The notes beneath the pieces were generated by a model, which saw nothing but the letters and a program-made list of their open reading frames with translations, was not told where the DNA came from and did no database searches. A program made the translations under genes and the position numbers. A DNA stretch of 64,000 nucleotides from Salinithrix halophila (GTDB taxonomy: Bacteria > Bacillota > Bacilli > Thermoactinomycetales > DSM-45169): positions 712,919 to 776,918 of the forward strand of contig NZ_JBHSAP010000009.1 of assembly GCF_042650125.1 (NCBI RefSeq), given 5' to 3'. This document shows positions 7,901-17,035 of the stretch, in pieces (positions within the stretch are counted from its first letter, which is position 1; each line of letters opens with the position of its first letter).

Positions 7901-10900
7901 GTGTCACCGGGGATGTAGGGGAAGATCGTCTCTTTGACGCGGTTCAGCTCGTCATAGACGGTCTCCTGGACGTAGTCGCCCTCCGTAGCGGTCTCCACGC
8001 CCCGAGGGGTGATGACCTGGGTCCGGTTGCCCACTTCGTCATACCGGTACTGGGTCCTGCGGTAGGTGATGGTGCCGGTGCCGTCGTCTTTGTGCGGCAC
8101 TTTCGTCTCTTTGACCATCCCCCGCTCATCGTAGATGATCTCGGTTTTTGCGCCTTCTTTGTCGGTGACGGAAACCTTGTTGCCGTCGAGGTCATAGGCC
8201 GTCTGGGTGGAATAACTTTTGGCGTCGGTTTCCTTGATCACCTGGTGATTCTTATTATAGGTGATTTTGGTGGTGTAGTCCGTGGTGTCCGTGGTTTTGT
8301 TCTTTCTCGGGTCGACCACGGTAACCACGTTGCCCACGTCATCGTATTCGTAGGTAATCTTGTCCCCGTTCGCATTGGTCACGGAGGTCAGCTGATAAAT
8401 GTCGTCATACCCGTAGGTGGTGACAAAGTCGTTGGGGTCGGAGGTTGTCAGGTTCCCCTTGGGCTCCGTCTGCTTCAGCAGGTTCCCCACCAGATCATAG
8501 GTGTAGGTGGTCTTCCGTTCCGGCCCGGTTGCGGTGTCTTTAGGCGCGGTGGTGGAGACCATCTGGTCGGCTTTGTCATAGGTATAGGTGGTCACCGCAC
8601 CGTTGGGGGCGGTCGCCTTCGTCACGTTGTCGTTTTTGTCGTAGACCGGAGCCGGGGTGGTGATAAACGTACCCGCATCCTGGTCCTTGGGCACTTTTTG
8701 CTCCAGGGGACGACCAAAGACATCATAGGTGGTGGTGCTCTTCTTGCCTTTGGCGTCGGTGACGGAAAGGACATTACCCCGCTCGTCATAGGCGGTGGTC
8801 GTGGCATGGTTCAGGGCATCGGTGATCGTCTTGGGATACCCCGTCGGGTGGTAATCCCCGTAAGTCGTCTTGTGCCCGTTGGCATCCGTAGCCGTCAAGA
8901 GCTGCCCTGTGGCGTCATAGGTGTAGGTGGTCATGTAGTCGCCGGCCACGGTAGTGGTGGCATTGCCCATCGGGTCGGTGACGTCGGTCAGGTTGCCCGT
9001 AGCATCGTACCCGAAGGTCCACTCCCGGCCTTCCGGGGTTTGCTTCTTGATGAGATCGGCTACATAGCCTTCCAGATCCGTCTGGTAATACAACGTGGTA
9101 GCCGCCGTGCCGTTCGCATTGGCTTCCGCATCCTTCACCGTGAGCGGATAGCCGGTCTTTTTATGGTAGGTCCACGTGGTGACGGCGCCGTTGTTTTCCT
9201 TCAGTTGGGTAACGTTGTGGTCGGTGTCCCAGGTGAGCTCGGTCGTTTCTCCCTTGGCGTTAGTGGTTAACACGGGATTGCCGAATTCATTCATCCGATA
9301 CCGGGTCGCCTTGTTGTTAGCGTCGGTGACGGTGGATTCGATCTCCCAGTTGCCAATGGTGGCTGAATCCGTATTTTTGACATAGTCGAAAGCGGTGTCC
9401 CCGCCCAATCGGTCCGTCAGGGTCTGGAGCCGCCATTTGTTGAGCTGGGTGGTCTCCGTGTCCGACGGCATGTAGTAGTCGAGATTGGTTGCGTTCCCAC
9501 GGGGGTCGGTGATTTTCACCAACTTGGTGTTTTTGTTGGTGTTGGTGGCGTCATAGGTGAAGCCGAAGGTTTTGGCTTCTGCGGTACCGGCCCCGTCCAC
9601 CATTTCCATCATCAGGCCCTTGTCACTGTAGGTGAAAGTGATTTTTCGGCCCGAGATGTCGGTGATCGACTTCATCTGATCGATGATCTTGGGGTTGGTG
9701 AGGTTGGTCCCCTGGGTTTTGGTACTGCCGTCAAAGTAGGTGTAGTCCTGCCCCTTTTCATAGTAATCCAGGGTCAGGGTCTGGCGTTTCGCCGGGTCGG
9801 TGATGTACTTCAGGAATTTAGTCGGTTTGTTTCTGGACTTGCGCTCTTCGTAGGTAAAGAGCATTTCATTGCCGTTTTTATCGACGATGGCGGACAGGAA
9901 GCCTTCCTCGTCGAAAAAGAACTGGGTCCGGTCCGGGCGGGTCATCACCCATTGACGGGTAAGATCCGTACTGCCGGTTTTTTGGAAATACAGATGAACG
10001 CCAGCGGCACTCTCATAATACTGAATGGAAGGATCGTTGGGGTCCGTCTTCAGTTCAAAGAGGTGGCTGGTCCCGTCTCCGTCGGTGAGGGTGACTTGTG
10101 TCGGGTAGTCCTGCCCTTTCGGATGCAGATCCAAGGGTGTCCCCAAGCGCATCAGGCTGGTGGCGGACATCGACCAGCCGTATCCCATGGCGGAGTCGGA
10201 GGTGTCCAAGCTGTTGTAGGTCATCCGGAGAAAGGTGGCCAGCCCCCGGCTCGGGTTGGAGAAGGCATCATAGCTGAACACCGTGTTGCCGGCATACTGG
10301 TTCACCATCACGGTGGAACCAGCACCGGTGTTTTTCCCCACATATTGGAAGAATTTTTCCAGCCCCAGCTCGTTGGACGTGGGGTCCTCCACGGTCACGT
10401 TCTGTTCCAGCCTCTCCAGATCATCCGTGGTGGATTGATCCGAAACCCATTGACCGGTGGTTTGGTTCAACATATCCCACTTCAGGACGAAGGCTTCCCG
10501 TTTGTTCCCATTATCGCTCTGGATCGGGGTTTTCACCTGAGCCTGGACAGTCACCGTCTCCCCGGGTGCGAGATCTTGAGGCAAGGCCGTCTCCAAGCGG
10601 TTCCCCGAGGTGGTTTTGTCCGTGCCGTCGGGCAAGGCCCATTTGTAGGACAATACATAATCAGTGGCACTCCAGGTGATATCCGTGGTGTTGGTCAGTG
10701 TCACCTCGACGGTGTACTGACTACCCGGTTTCATGCGGGAGGGCGTTTTTGGCGCATAGTAGGTATTGGCCGTCGTGGGATCGATGTAGGTGACCACCAG
10801 CTTGGGCCGCATCAAAGCTTCTCCTGCCGGATGGTCGGCGTCCCCGGACTCACTGCTTAGGAATAGGGCGCTGCTTCCGGATCCTTCTGTCCCGGGCTTG

Positions 10901-13734
10901 AGGAGGAAGCCATGGTTGGTCTTGGTCCCGGCTACCCAATCCTGCACGATATTGCCGACGCTCCAGGTGCGCCACTTTAAGTCGTTGGTGAAGCTGGAAC
11001 CAGCCACGGTGTCGGTTACCGTCGTATTGTAATCCCCGCCGGCGGTTGTCCAAGCGGTGGCAGAGGAAGCATGGTTCCAGGTCGCTTCCGTCTCGACAAA
11101 GGAGCGGTCCAAGGCATGGACATTCACGTCACCGGGACCGGAGCCGTTGACCAACCACTCCCACAGATCCAGATCCGCCTCCAGGACGTCGGCGTCGGAG
11201 GGAATGCTGGAAAGGTCAAATTTCAGCACGGGCCGGGTCTTGCCGTAGGTCCCGCTTTGACCTACCTGCAACCACGGGTCCTTGAAACCGGGGTTATTGT
11301 AGGTATTGAGGTTGGTATCCGGTTTGGAACTGGACAGCGTGGTGTCCTCTGCTCCCCGAATGATCTCTTTGGTCCGACCGGCCTTCGGCAGCCGGGTGAT
11401 GATGCTGTTGGACTGGAGCTCATCCTGGGAGGTTTTCACTACGATCCGGTAGTAGTAGGCGTTCCCCTCCGGATCCGGGTCATCTGCCGGGGTGGGTTCC
11501 GCCGTGGTGTCCGTGTAGGAAACGGTATTTTTGTCACGGATCGGCGCCACTAACGTGGATGTCGTCGGAGTGAAGTCTTGGTAGACACTCCGGTGCACCT
11601 GATATTCCACGAAGTCGGAGCCGGTATAGGTACTCCACTTCAGTTCAGCCCCGGTGGCATGAATTTTCGTCGGTTCCTCCAGGGTCACCCCCGGATCGCC
11701 GTAGGTCACCACCAGCTTGGGCCGGATGTGGGTCTCATCGTACCGCTCGCTAGCATAGTAGCGAGGTCCGCCCCGTTGGGTGGAGTCAGCTGGGTTCTCC
11801 GTTTTTGCCTTGAGCATCATCCCGAAGTTTTTCGTCGGGTCGTTCACCCATTCTTGGGCCAGGTTGCGGACACTGTAGGAGTGCCACGCGTGGTTAACAC
11901 CCGCTTTTTTCGTCGCCCGGGCGTATTTGGTCCATCGAACAGCATCGGCGATAACCGCCTTATCGCTGACATCTCCCAACACGACTTTTTGCGTGGTTCC
12001 CGCGATAAAGGGAAGCGTGTCCAGGGTCTTCCAGACGCCCTCAGTACCTGCTGTCTGATCGACGGGGACGGTTTTTTGTCCCCCATCGTAATGAACCGTA
12101 TACGGTGCGTTGGTCGCCCGATCCGATGCCGGAACATAGTGGGCTTCCACCTTGTAATCGCCGTCTTCCGTCAGGCGGGGAATCCATGTATACGTCGCAC
12201 CGGTGGTGGTGTTGTTGTTGTATTGATAATCATTGTCCACCGCATATTGCGTGAGGGTGCTGCTGGATTCATACCACGTTCCGTATTCCGCCGTTTTCCC
12301 GGCTTCACCGTTGTCCACCATCTCCCGGTTATGGGCCACCTCGGAGTCGATGTCGCCTCCGGGTTGGCTCCAGCTCACCCCTGTCTGGGCGCTATCCCAG
12401 GTGACGGTGTTTTCGTCCCAAGCCTTGTTCAGGCCGTAGGCTTCCAGCTCCACATCGTTCCCATTGGTGGTGTGGGTTTGGTCGTAGTACATCTTCAGGA
12501 CGGCGGAATCGAGAGCCGTGCCTGCCGGGATGCTGGAAAGATCAAACTCCACCAGCCCACGCACTTTTTGCGTGCTGGTATTCCCCACAGAAACGTAGGG
12601 CTGATCGCCAAAGTTGGAAGTGGAGCCACTGACGATATAGGCATCCTTGGCATCCGTCGGCGTGGGTTGGATGGCGATCGTAGGATCGATGGTAACGGGA
12701 TATTTCCGTTTCCCACTGTGCAGCCAATCTTTGTCCGCCTTCACCGTCACGGTGATTTTGGACCCTTTCTGTTCCACGCTTTGGGTCACTTTGTTGCTGT
12801 AGACCTTCCCGTAAGGGGACTCCGGATCCTTCTTGCTGTCCGTCATGAACGGCTTCGGGATCACGAACACTACATGGCCGGTCCCTTTGGCCATAAAGGC
12901 GATGGAGCCGTTTTTCCGCTTTTTCGCCTCGACTCCACCCAGTTTCAGGGTGAAGCGATAGGTCGGATCTTTCGGTTTCTTTTTCAGGATGATCTCTTCT
13001 TTGAGAGATTCGGGAGTTATCGTATATTTCAGGTCCGTATTATCCCAGACCTCCGAAAAGGTCAAGCGATTCTTCTCTTGATCCGGGGTGAACGACTTGG
13101 CCTTCGCCCCTTCCACCCCCAGTGTAAGGTGACGTTTCTCCAACTGGAATTTGACCAGCTTATCTGCTTTCTTTCCGAAGAAACTTTGGAAGGTGTTTTT
13201 CTCGTTTTTATAGGTGAACCCGGGTTGATCTGCCCTTTCAATCCGGGTATCAATGGAATGCCAGTCGCCCTCTTTGTCCTGGTAGTTTATCGGGCTGCTG
13301 GTGATCTCTGCTTGGACGCGTCCATCTTCCAGTTCATAGAACTTGGTGTGGGCCGTCCTTTTTTTCTTGAGTTCCTTGACCCGCTTAGGCTTAGCAATCT
13401 TCTTCCCCTTAGGGACTTTATCTTTTCGGGGGAGGACATCGGTAGCTAGGGCTTCTCCCTTTTCTTCCGAGGGATCGTCCATCCCCAGGTACCCCTTCAC
13501 TTTGTCCCAAAAGCCCTGTTCACCTTTCTGGGCTGGTTGCAGTTGGGGGCCTTCTGGGGTAAAAAAGTCGACGACTCGGTCAGTCCAGCTGGGTCCATCA
13601 GCCTGAGCCGGAATGGGATGCCACGTTTTTATGGCTTCTGCTGCATACAAGGGGGCAGGCTGAAGGCCGCCCATAAGGAAAATAAAGGATAAAAACAGGA
13701 TACTGATCTTTCTAGTGATTCGACGATTTCGCAA
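4975..13734 (-). CDS. Secreted Rhs/YD-repeat polymorphic toxin, WapA-like
   Basis: A 2919-aa exported protein starting at TTG, 7-8 bases after AAGGAGA. A signal peptide (ISILFLSFIFLMGG...AAEA) is followed by a basic linker. A DNRLRE-type beta domain lies near residues 365-480 and a golvesin-type domain near 510-600 (SDRATNAPYTVHYDGG). After a fibronectin-III-like segment comes a second DNRLRE domain (about 790-985). The YD repeats run from about 1280 to 2030 and again from about 2210 to 2600, interrupted by a second golvesin-type domain (about 2050-2200). The Rhs core (RFNSKRWDPSTGKYDMGF to NPISMVELDGH) ends near 2681. The last about 238 residues are the variable tip, presumably the toxin, released from the repeat shell. 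The tip (NEFLQLIRMARQDAKNQGF, FDRTFDLK) matches no family I can name. Contact-dependent competition is the family role; here it is inferred. Confidence 0.88.
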   Translation of the reverse strand: MRNRRITRKISILFLSFIFLMGGLQPAPLYAAEAIKTWHPIPAQADGPSWTDRVVDFFTPEGPQLQPAQKGEQGFWDKVKGYLGMDDPSEEKGEALATDVLPRKDKVPKGKKIAKPKRVKELKKKRTAHTKFYELEDGRVQAEITSSPINYQDKEGDWHSIDTRIERADQPGFTYKNEKNTFQSFFGKKADKLVKFQLEKRHLTLGVEGAKAKSFTPDQEKNRLTFSEVWDNTDLKYTITPESLKEEIILKKKPKDPTYRFTLKLGGVEAKKRKNGSIAFMAKGTGHVVFVIPKPFMTDSKKDPESPYGKVYSNKVTQSVEQKGSKITVTVKADKDWLHSGKRKYPVTIDPTIAIQPTPTDAKDAYIVSGSTSNFGDQPYVSVGNTSTQKVRGLVEFDLSSIPAGTALDSAVLKMYYDQTHTTNGNDVELEAYGLNKAWDENTVTWDSAQTGVSWSQPGGDIDSEVAHNREMVDNGEAGKTAEYGTWYESSSTLTQYAVDNDYQYNNNTTTGATYTWIPRLTEDGDYKVEAHYVPASDRATNAPYTVHYDGGQKTVPVDQTAGTEGVWKTLDTLPFIAGTTQKVVLGDVSDKAVIADAVRWTKYARATKKAGVNHAWHSYSVRNLAQEWVNDPTKNFGMMLKAKTENPADSTQRGGPRYYASERYDETHIRPKLVVTYGDPGVTLEEPTKIHATGAELKWSTYTGSDFVEYQVHRSVYQDFTPTTSTLVAPIRDKNTVSYTDTTAEPTPADDPDPEGNAYYYRIVVKTSQDELQSNSIITRLPKAGRTKEIIRGAEDTTLSSSKPDTNLNTYNNPGFKDPWLQVGQSGTYGKTRPVLKFDLSSIPSDADVLEADLDLWEWLVNGSGPGDVNVHALDRSFVETEATWNHASSATAWTTAGGDYNTTVTDTVAGSSFTNDLKWRTWSVGNIVQDWVAGTKTNHGFLLKPGTEGSGSSALFLSSESGDADHPAGEALMRPKLVVTYIDPTTANTYYAPKTPSRMKPGSQYTVEVTLTNTTDITWSATDYVLSYKWALPDGTDKTTSGNRLETALPQDLAPGETVTVQAQVKTPIQSDNGNKREAFVLKWDMLNQTTGQWVSDQSTTDDLERLEQNVTVEDPTSNELGLEKFFQYVGKNTGAGSTVMVNQYAGNTVFSYDAFSNPSRGLATFLRMTYNSLDTSDSAMGYGWSMSATSLMRLGTPLDLHPKGQDYPTQVTLTDGDGTSHLFELKTDPNDPSIQYYESAAGVHLYFQKTGSTDLTRQWVMTRPDRTQFFFDEEGFLSAIVDKNGNEMLFTYEERKSRNKPTKFLKYITDPAKRQTLTLDYYEKGQDYTYFDGSTKTQGTNLTNPKIIDQMKSITDISGRKITFTYSDKGLMMEMVDGAGTAEAKTFGFTYDATNTNKNTKLVKITDPRGNATNLDYYMPSDTETTQLNKWRLQTLTDRLGGDTAFDYVKNTDSATIGNWEIESTVTDANNKATRYRMNEFGNPVLTTNAKGETTELTWDTDHNVTQLKENNGAVTTWTYHKKTGYPLTVKDAEANANGTAATTLYYQTDLEGYVADLIKKQTPEGREWTFGYDATGNLTDVTDPMGNATTTVAGDYMTTYTYDATGQLLTATDANGHKTTYGDYHPTGYPKTITDALNHATTTAYDERGNVLSVTDAKGKKSTTTYDVFGRPLEQKVPKDQDAGTFITTPAPVYDKNDNVTKATAPNGAVTTYTYDKADQMVSTTAPKDTATGPERKTTYTYDLVGNLLKQTEPKGNLTTSDPNDFVTTYGYDDIYQLTSVTNANGDKITYEYDDVGNVVTVVDPRKNKTTDTTDYTTKITYNKNHQVIKETDAKSYSTQTAYDLDGNKVSVTDKEGAKTEIIYDERGMVKETKVPHKDDGTGTITYRRTQYRYDEVGNRTQVITPRGVETATEGDYVQETVYDELNRVKETIFPYIPGDTQYGQADKMIYTYDEVGNRVKVSAPPSQGQKDPDGGDLRNETTYTYFDNGWVKKSVDPWNIATTYDYNALGKQTSRTLTSAGGSNSRTMGWSYYPDGKLKAKSDDGIPVGKDVVLVDNSDSQNVESARSWKSSNNVEGHQGYSYQYDYKDTGYPTTDTDNHYFTWKLNVPKDGDYEVWVSYQKYKDRATNAPYTIDYDGGSTTVEVNQNVASGSETEWKNLGTYAFKAGNTHKVTLKDDADGIVVADAVKLVRDNSTETDTEAKDFGYEYDANGNLVKMTDASSGAQSDTYAITYNGLNQVAKVEEKLNGTVQNTTSFTYDANGNPKARTHDDEVSEYTYNVRDLVSQVINKETPTDATPKETTFTYTKNGQKLKETKDNGNTVDYTYYLDGLLKHQVEKKSNGTLINEHTIDYNANGHRVKDVLQQRNADTQALINSTLTYTYDPRDRVTKYEKTGDNAKTETYEHDANGNVIQQTVEGTTTTYNYDRNRLLTATTGGTTATYNYDPFGRLNTVTAAGEQIEKYTYDGFDRVTEHSKLQDDGSTKKTSYTYDPMDRTTSRTEGTKTTDLNYLGLSGEVISEDVAGEIQKSYHYSPWGERLSMVKHNSDGTKEDSYYGYNPHTDVEVLTDENGDSRATYGYTAYGKNDEDEFTGVDKPDQQTPDQEPYNVYRFNSKRWDPSTGKYDMGFRDYDPGNNRFLTRDMYNGALADMNLGTNPWTMNRYAFAGGNPISMVELDGHVPDKDGVYGSSSEPVEDYMYATEHYYTTEGRGKEVEPEKMFALKYEREPEFREKVNNAPASNDVPDHFTYNTLVGTGHKDGLVHPSEYKQFAFSLAFALEMLAPGPKGDGVLGFASGAGRGAKYSAKLADFRKLDGDIFYHEYNITKSGKEIPLEAMSEVKIKGNQLWLKDVALYPKGDYVKNQVGQNEFLQLIRMARQDAKNQGFSSLRISYQRASNSTSVNPGMTFDRTFDLK

Positions 13735-14204
13735 ACGAGCATCTCCTTTTTCTTTGTCGTAAATCTAGCTGCGAACCCTTCCGAGAAAAGAAAATCGGGT
13801 GAACCCACCGGAAAGGGAACGAAAAAACAATCGCACCAATTCCTCCCTTCGAACTAGGTATAAGGTCATACGGGAAACGAGATTCGACAAAAACCCCTAA
13901 CCTCCTTCTCTTTTTTTAAATTTATTTGGATGAAAAAATCCTTAATCTATGGGTAAGAAGTTTTTATTTAGGAGTATATGGAAACATAAATAAGCCGCTT
14001 CCTTTTACCCTTCAATAAGCCCTCTATTTTCCCCTTATAATTTCCATGGTTTTGTTTTATTTAGTGATCGAATCCTTCTGGTGCTCCTGTTCGTTGAACG
14101 AGGTAAAATTATACAACCCCGTGATATAGAAAGTTTATGAGAGGCAGCCCACCAAGATCGGTCAGGTCTGGATGAAGTCGGAATCCCAACTTCACACCAA
14201 AAGG
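13735..14204. other. Intergenic region upstream of the Rhs gene
   Basis: No coding region is supported. The half next to the Rhs start should contain its promoter and a long leader; on the minus strand there is a run TTAGGGG then T5 then GTCGAA that loosely echoes the leader of the amidase gene near 17475. I could not identify a convincing -35/-10 pair. The distal part is AT-rich (14000-14100). Confidence 0.4.
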
Positions 14205-14240
14205 AAACCCCGGAACCCATTGATTGGGATTCCGGGGTTT
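14205..14240. terminator. Strong bidirectional terminator after pilO
   Basis: AAACCCCGGAA pairs with TTCCGGGGTTT, with an additional CCCA/TGGG inner stem. T-rich sequence follows on both strands. It ends the pilMNO operon on the minus strand. Confidence 0.8.
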
Positions 14241-14283
14241 CTTTTCCCGGGAAACGATCAGGCCTTTGGCGGTGGGGGTATCC

Positions 14284-15096
14284 CTACTCCTTACTGTCCG
14301 CCGAATCCTGTTCTTTCCCGGCTTTCTTGTCTGTTTTCTTCGCGTCTTTGCTCGTTTCTTCCTTCGGCTTCGAGCCGGAGGGCTTCTCCGTCGGTGGTGG
14401 AACCTTCAACGCTTCCCGGTCAGGAAGGGCTTTCTTCAATGCTTCGTCTTCATAGGCGTAGAAAGTGAGGCGAATTCGGATATTACCAGTAGCGGATGGG
14501 CCCTCTGCAAATTCCCAGCTTTGGACGGTAACGACCCGTTCCAGCTGGTTCAACTCCGTGAAGAGAGTGGAAAGTTTGTGGTAATCCGCCCGGATATAAA
14601 GATCCGCCCAGTACTGCTTTAAAGGCTGGTTTTCCAGATGGGGCGGCTCCTCCTTGTCCCCCGTTTTTTTGGGGTCGGGCTTTTCTGGGGTCTTCTCTCC
14701 TTTTACCTTGCCCTCGTCCAGAGGCTTCAGCTGGGAGGCGCTGTCCGCGGTACGCAGCTCCACCCATTCGGCCTGGGATTTATCCACAGCCCCCCGAAGT
14801 TTCAGGAGAAGGCGGGCCGGGTCCATATCCGTCGGCACCCGTTCCTGTAAACTTTTCAACTCCTCCTGAGTCGGTTTGGTGGGAGGCTCTGCATCAGGGG
14901 CCAGGATCTCCCGGTGTTCCGCCTGATAGGCTTTGGCGGAAGCGATCTCCTGTTTTTGGGCCACCAGATCCAAGTGTGCAGGATAGAGGAACGCCAGGGC
15001 GATGAGGCACACGGTGAGGGTACCACCTCCCCAGATCGCGAACAGGGTCCTGCCGGATTTATACCAGCCTACCGGTCGAATCTTCTTATGGCCCAT
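14284..15096 (-). CDS. pilO: PilO-like type IV pilus inner-membrane protein
   Basis: A 270-aa bitopic protein: short cytoplasmic N-terminus, one membrane segment (TLFAIWGGGTLTVCLIALAFL), a coiled region (QKQEIASAKAYQAEHREI), a variable charged stretch (residues about 110-150) and a ferredoxin-fold-like C-terminal part (ADLYIRADYHKLSTLFTELNQL), ending in a Lys/Asp-rich tail. This is the PilO plan, and the gene follows pilN with an 11-nt overlap. An upstream in-frame ATG exists, but GGAGGAGGGG before MGHKKIRP decides the start. PilO with PilN forms the periplasm-side scaffold that links the motor platform to the envelope. Sequence conservation in this family is low, so order and topology carry the call. 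Confidence 0.7.
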   Translation of the reverse strand: MGHKKIRPVGWYKSGRTLFAIWGGGTLTVCLIALAFLYPAHLDLVAQKQEIASAKAYQAEHREILAPDAEPPTKPTQEELKSLQERVPTDMDPARLLLKLRGAVDKSQAEWVELRTADSASQLKPLDEGKVKGEKTPEKPDPKKTGDKEEPPHLENQPLKQYWADLYIRADYHKLSTLFTELNQLERVVTVQSWEFAEGPSATGNIRIRLTFYAYEDEALKKALPDREALKVPPPTEKPSGSKPKEETSKDAKKTDKKAGKEQDSADSKE

Positions 15097-15682
15097 CGCT
15101 GTCCCCTCCTCCATCCGTGGCGTCCTCGGCTTCAGTCCCCTGCAAGACAAAATGGAAATGGAGGAGTTGGGCTTCCTTTCCCGCTTTCTTCAAAGGGGCT
15201 TTCTCCGCACAGTTCCGTCCCAGACAGTCCAGGTATGCCTGTTCCACCCGAGGTTCTTTGTTTAAAGCCTCCAGAAAGGTCGCTGCCTCCCCCGCTGTGG
15301 GGAAAACAGCCCAACCGTCGAAACGCCGTCCCTCGGCTTTCGCCTGAAAGAGCTTCACTCCGGTAGGCAAGGCTTTCTCGATGACCTCCAGGGCCTCCGT
15401 CCAGGTAACCCGGTCCTTTGTCAGTTTTTCTACGGTATCCCGATAACGGATGGTAGGGCCGTACTGTTCCATGAAAGCTTGGCGTTCCTTCACTTTTTTC
15501 TGGGCTTCCAAATGTCCGACCATCGCTTCTTTGGCCGACTGTTCCAAGCGGTCCACCGTCTGGGCCTGCTCCATCCATAACCAGGCGGTAAAGGCAGCCA
15601 GGTGAAGGAGCCATAAGATGATAATCACAAGTCCAAAACGGAAATAACGTCGCCCCGGCGACTCCGGGGGCATCAGGTTCAC
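15086..15682 (-). CDS. pilN: PilN-like type IV pilus assembly protein
   Basis: A 198-aa protein starting MNLMPPES, then one membrane helix (LVIIILWLLHLAAFTAWLWM), a coiled coil (about 45-85) and an alpha/beta C-terminal domain. PilN proteins classically begin with an INLLP-type motif that binds PilM; the MNLMP start matches it. The start overlaps the pilM stop by 4 nt (ATGA), showing translational coupling. It is expected to bridge cytoplasmic PilM and membrane PilO. Confidence 0.72.
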   Translation of the reverse strand: MNLMPPESPGRRYFRFGLVIIILWLLHLAAFTAWLWMEQAQTVDRLEQSAKEAMVGHLEAQKKVKERQAFMEQYGPTIRYRDTVEKLTKDRVTWTEALEVIEKALPTGVKLFQAKAEGRRFDGWAVFPTAGEAATFLEALNKEPRVEQAYLDCLGRNCAEKAPLKKAGKEAQLLHFHFVLQGTEAEDATDGGGDSDGP

Positions 15683-16686
15683 CGGCTTGCCACCCCCTTC
15701 AGGGCCGCCCCCAGAGGAGCAGACAAGGCATTTCCCAGCCAGCGGGAGGAATGCAGCAGGTGTTTCTCATTCAGCAGGGCGTCAGCGCCCGGCCCTTGCC
15801 GGATCGTCACCGCTACGCGGGTTTGGAGGAAGGGGATCAGGGTAGAGAGATCCACCCCTTCCCCGGAAACCATCCATACCCGGGAGGGCTTCCAGAGTTC
15901 CCGAACAAGCCACTCAGGCTCTGCCTCCTTCAGTTTTTCGATCAGGGCCTCCCCGTAGGATTCCACCTGGGATGTCTCCGTAAGCACCGGGGCCAGCGGG
16001 TCCATGTCGGGCCGGGCTGGGTGCCCATTCAGATGGTCCTGAAGAGACAACGAAAGATAAAATCCGCCCTGCAACACCCCCTGATAGAAAAGGCTGACCT
16101 CCACCCCCATCCGGGACAGGTGGAGGACGGCGAGATGATTCAGGGTGGAATCATCCGCAAAATCCACCCACCGATAGAGGTTCATGGAAGACAGTCCCAA
16201 AGAGACGGGCTCCAGCCCGCACCAGCGGATCAGATCCACCAATTCTTCCGCATACGCCCGGGAGGTGGCTGCAACCACCACCTCTTGCTGGTCCCCATCC
16301 TGCCAGACATGGCCGAGGGGTTCGAAATCAAAGATCGGATCGTCAAAGGGAAGATCCCATTCCGGGAATACTTTTTTTTCGATCCAGCGCCGCATCCGCG
16401 CCATCCGCATCTCTGGAATCTTCCAAATTCCCGTCACTACATGCCGGTTTCCCAGGGACACGTGAACGCGGCGGGTATGCAACGGACGCCCCGCCAGGGC
16501 ATCCCGAATCGAATAGATCATCTCCTCCTGCTCAACCAACTCCCTTTTCCCCGTCCAAGCCGGGAGAAGAGGGTGGGTCACTGCCTGAGTGAGCCGGACC
16601 CGGCGGAATCCCTTACGGATCTCCACCAATTTAAACAGGGAATCGGACAGTTCCATTCCCAGGGCATATCGCCGAAATAAAGGCAT
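15679..16686 (-). CDS. pilM: PilM-like actin-fold pilus assembly ATPase
   Basis: A 335-aa cytoplasmic protein with the PilM/FtsA-like beginning LGMELSDSLFKLVEIRKG and a long alpha/beta body. An in-frame ATG lies 12 codons upstream, but GGAGGAGAG sits about 7 nt before MPLFRRYALG. It is the first gene of a pilM-pilN-pilO operon. The secretin and alignment genes of Gram-negatives are absent as expected, and no pilin, PilB, PilC or PilT gene is in the window, so the pilus or pseudopilus it serves must be encoded elsewhere. Role by family: cytoplasmic ring protein binding the PilN N-terminus. Confidence 0.72.
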   Translation of the reverse strand: MPLFRRYALGMELSDSLFKLVEIRKGFRRVRLTQAVTHPLLPAWTGKRELVEQEEMIYSIRDALAGRPLHTRRVHVSLGNRHVVTGIWKIPEMRMARMRRWIEKKVFPEWDLPFDDPIFDFEPLGHVWQDGDQQEVVVAATSRAYAEELVDLIRWCGLEPVSLGLSSMNLYRWVDFADDSTLNHLAVLHLSRMGVEVSLFYQGVLQGGFYLSLSLQDHLNGHPARPDMDPLAPVLTETSQVESYGEALIEKLKEAEPEWLVRELWKPSRVWMVSGEGVDLSTLIPFLQTRVAVTIRQGPGADALLNEKHLLHSSRWLGNALSAPLGAALKGVASR

Positions 16687-16763
16687 GAACGACTCTCCTC
16701 CACTAGGGATACAGGCATTCATCTTAAATTAAAGTTGGATGCCGGGTGAAAAAATCCTGTTAA

Positions 16764-17035
16764 GGAATTTCAACATTTCGCGTCCACATGAAAAATAGGT
16801 CCTTTCCCGTAGACCGAAAGACTCGGATACCGCCCCCCTATATACACCTGGGTAATTGGTGGGTTTTTCCGGGAAAAACGATACGAAAAGTCGAATCCTT
16901 TTGTGTTAACATAACTTAGGGAGTTGTCAGTCGTCCAGTCCCTCAAGCTATCACCAGGTCTAGGACTTCCCAAGCCATTTTGAAAGGAGCATGATATCAA
17001 ACCCCTATCCCGCAACGTTCTAGTCATCCCTAGGG
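16764..17035 (+). repeat. Decayed upstream copy of the amidase leader and start
   Basis: About 265 nt align end to end with 17374-17640. Shared blocks include CCGAAAG, CTATATAC..CTGGGTAATT, GAAAAGTCGAA, AACATAAC.TAGGGA.TTGTCAGTC and AAGGAGCA.GATAT. The copy runs through the position of the amidase start codon, where ATG has become ATC, and loses similarity about 45 nt later. It therefore looks like the 5' end of a lost amidase paralogue. Its terminator-like hairpin is weaker than in the intact copy. Confidence 0.75.

Noticed and set aside
6400..9000. Regularly repeated short units resembling a CRISPR array
   Set aside because: The periodicity is that of YD-repeat codons, the units are not identical, and there are no unique spacers of constant length. 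No CRISPR array is present in the window.
5431..9270. Two long plus-strand frames of 610 and 663 codons opposite the main Rhs gene
   Set aside because: Same cause: the repetitive, GC-rich Rhs coding sequence has few stops on the opposite strand. Composition is Val/Gly-rich and no start site is present.
11578..13449. Plus-strand frame of 623 codons opposite the Rhs N-terminal region
   Set aside because: No ribosome site and no recognisable domain; the opposite strand encodes signal peptide, DRNLRE-type and golvesin-type domains with clear family patterns.
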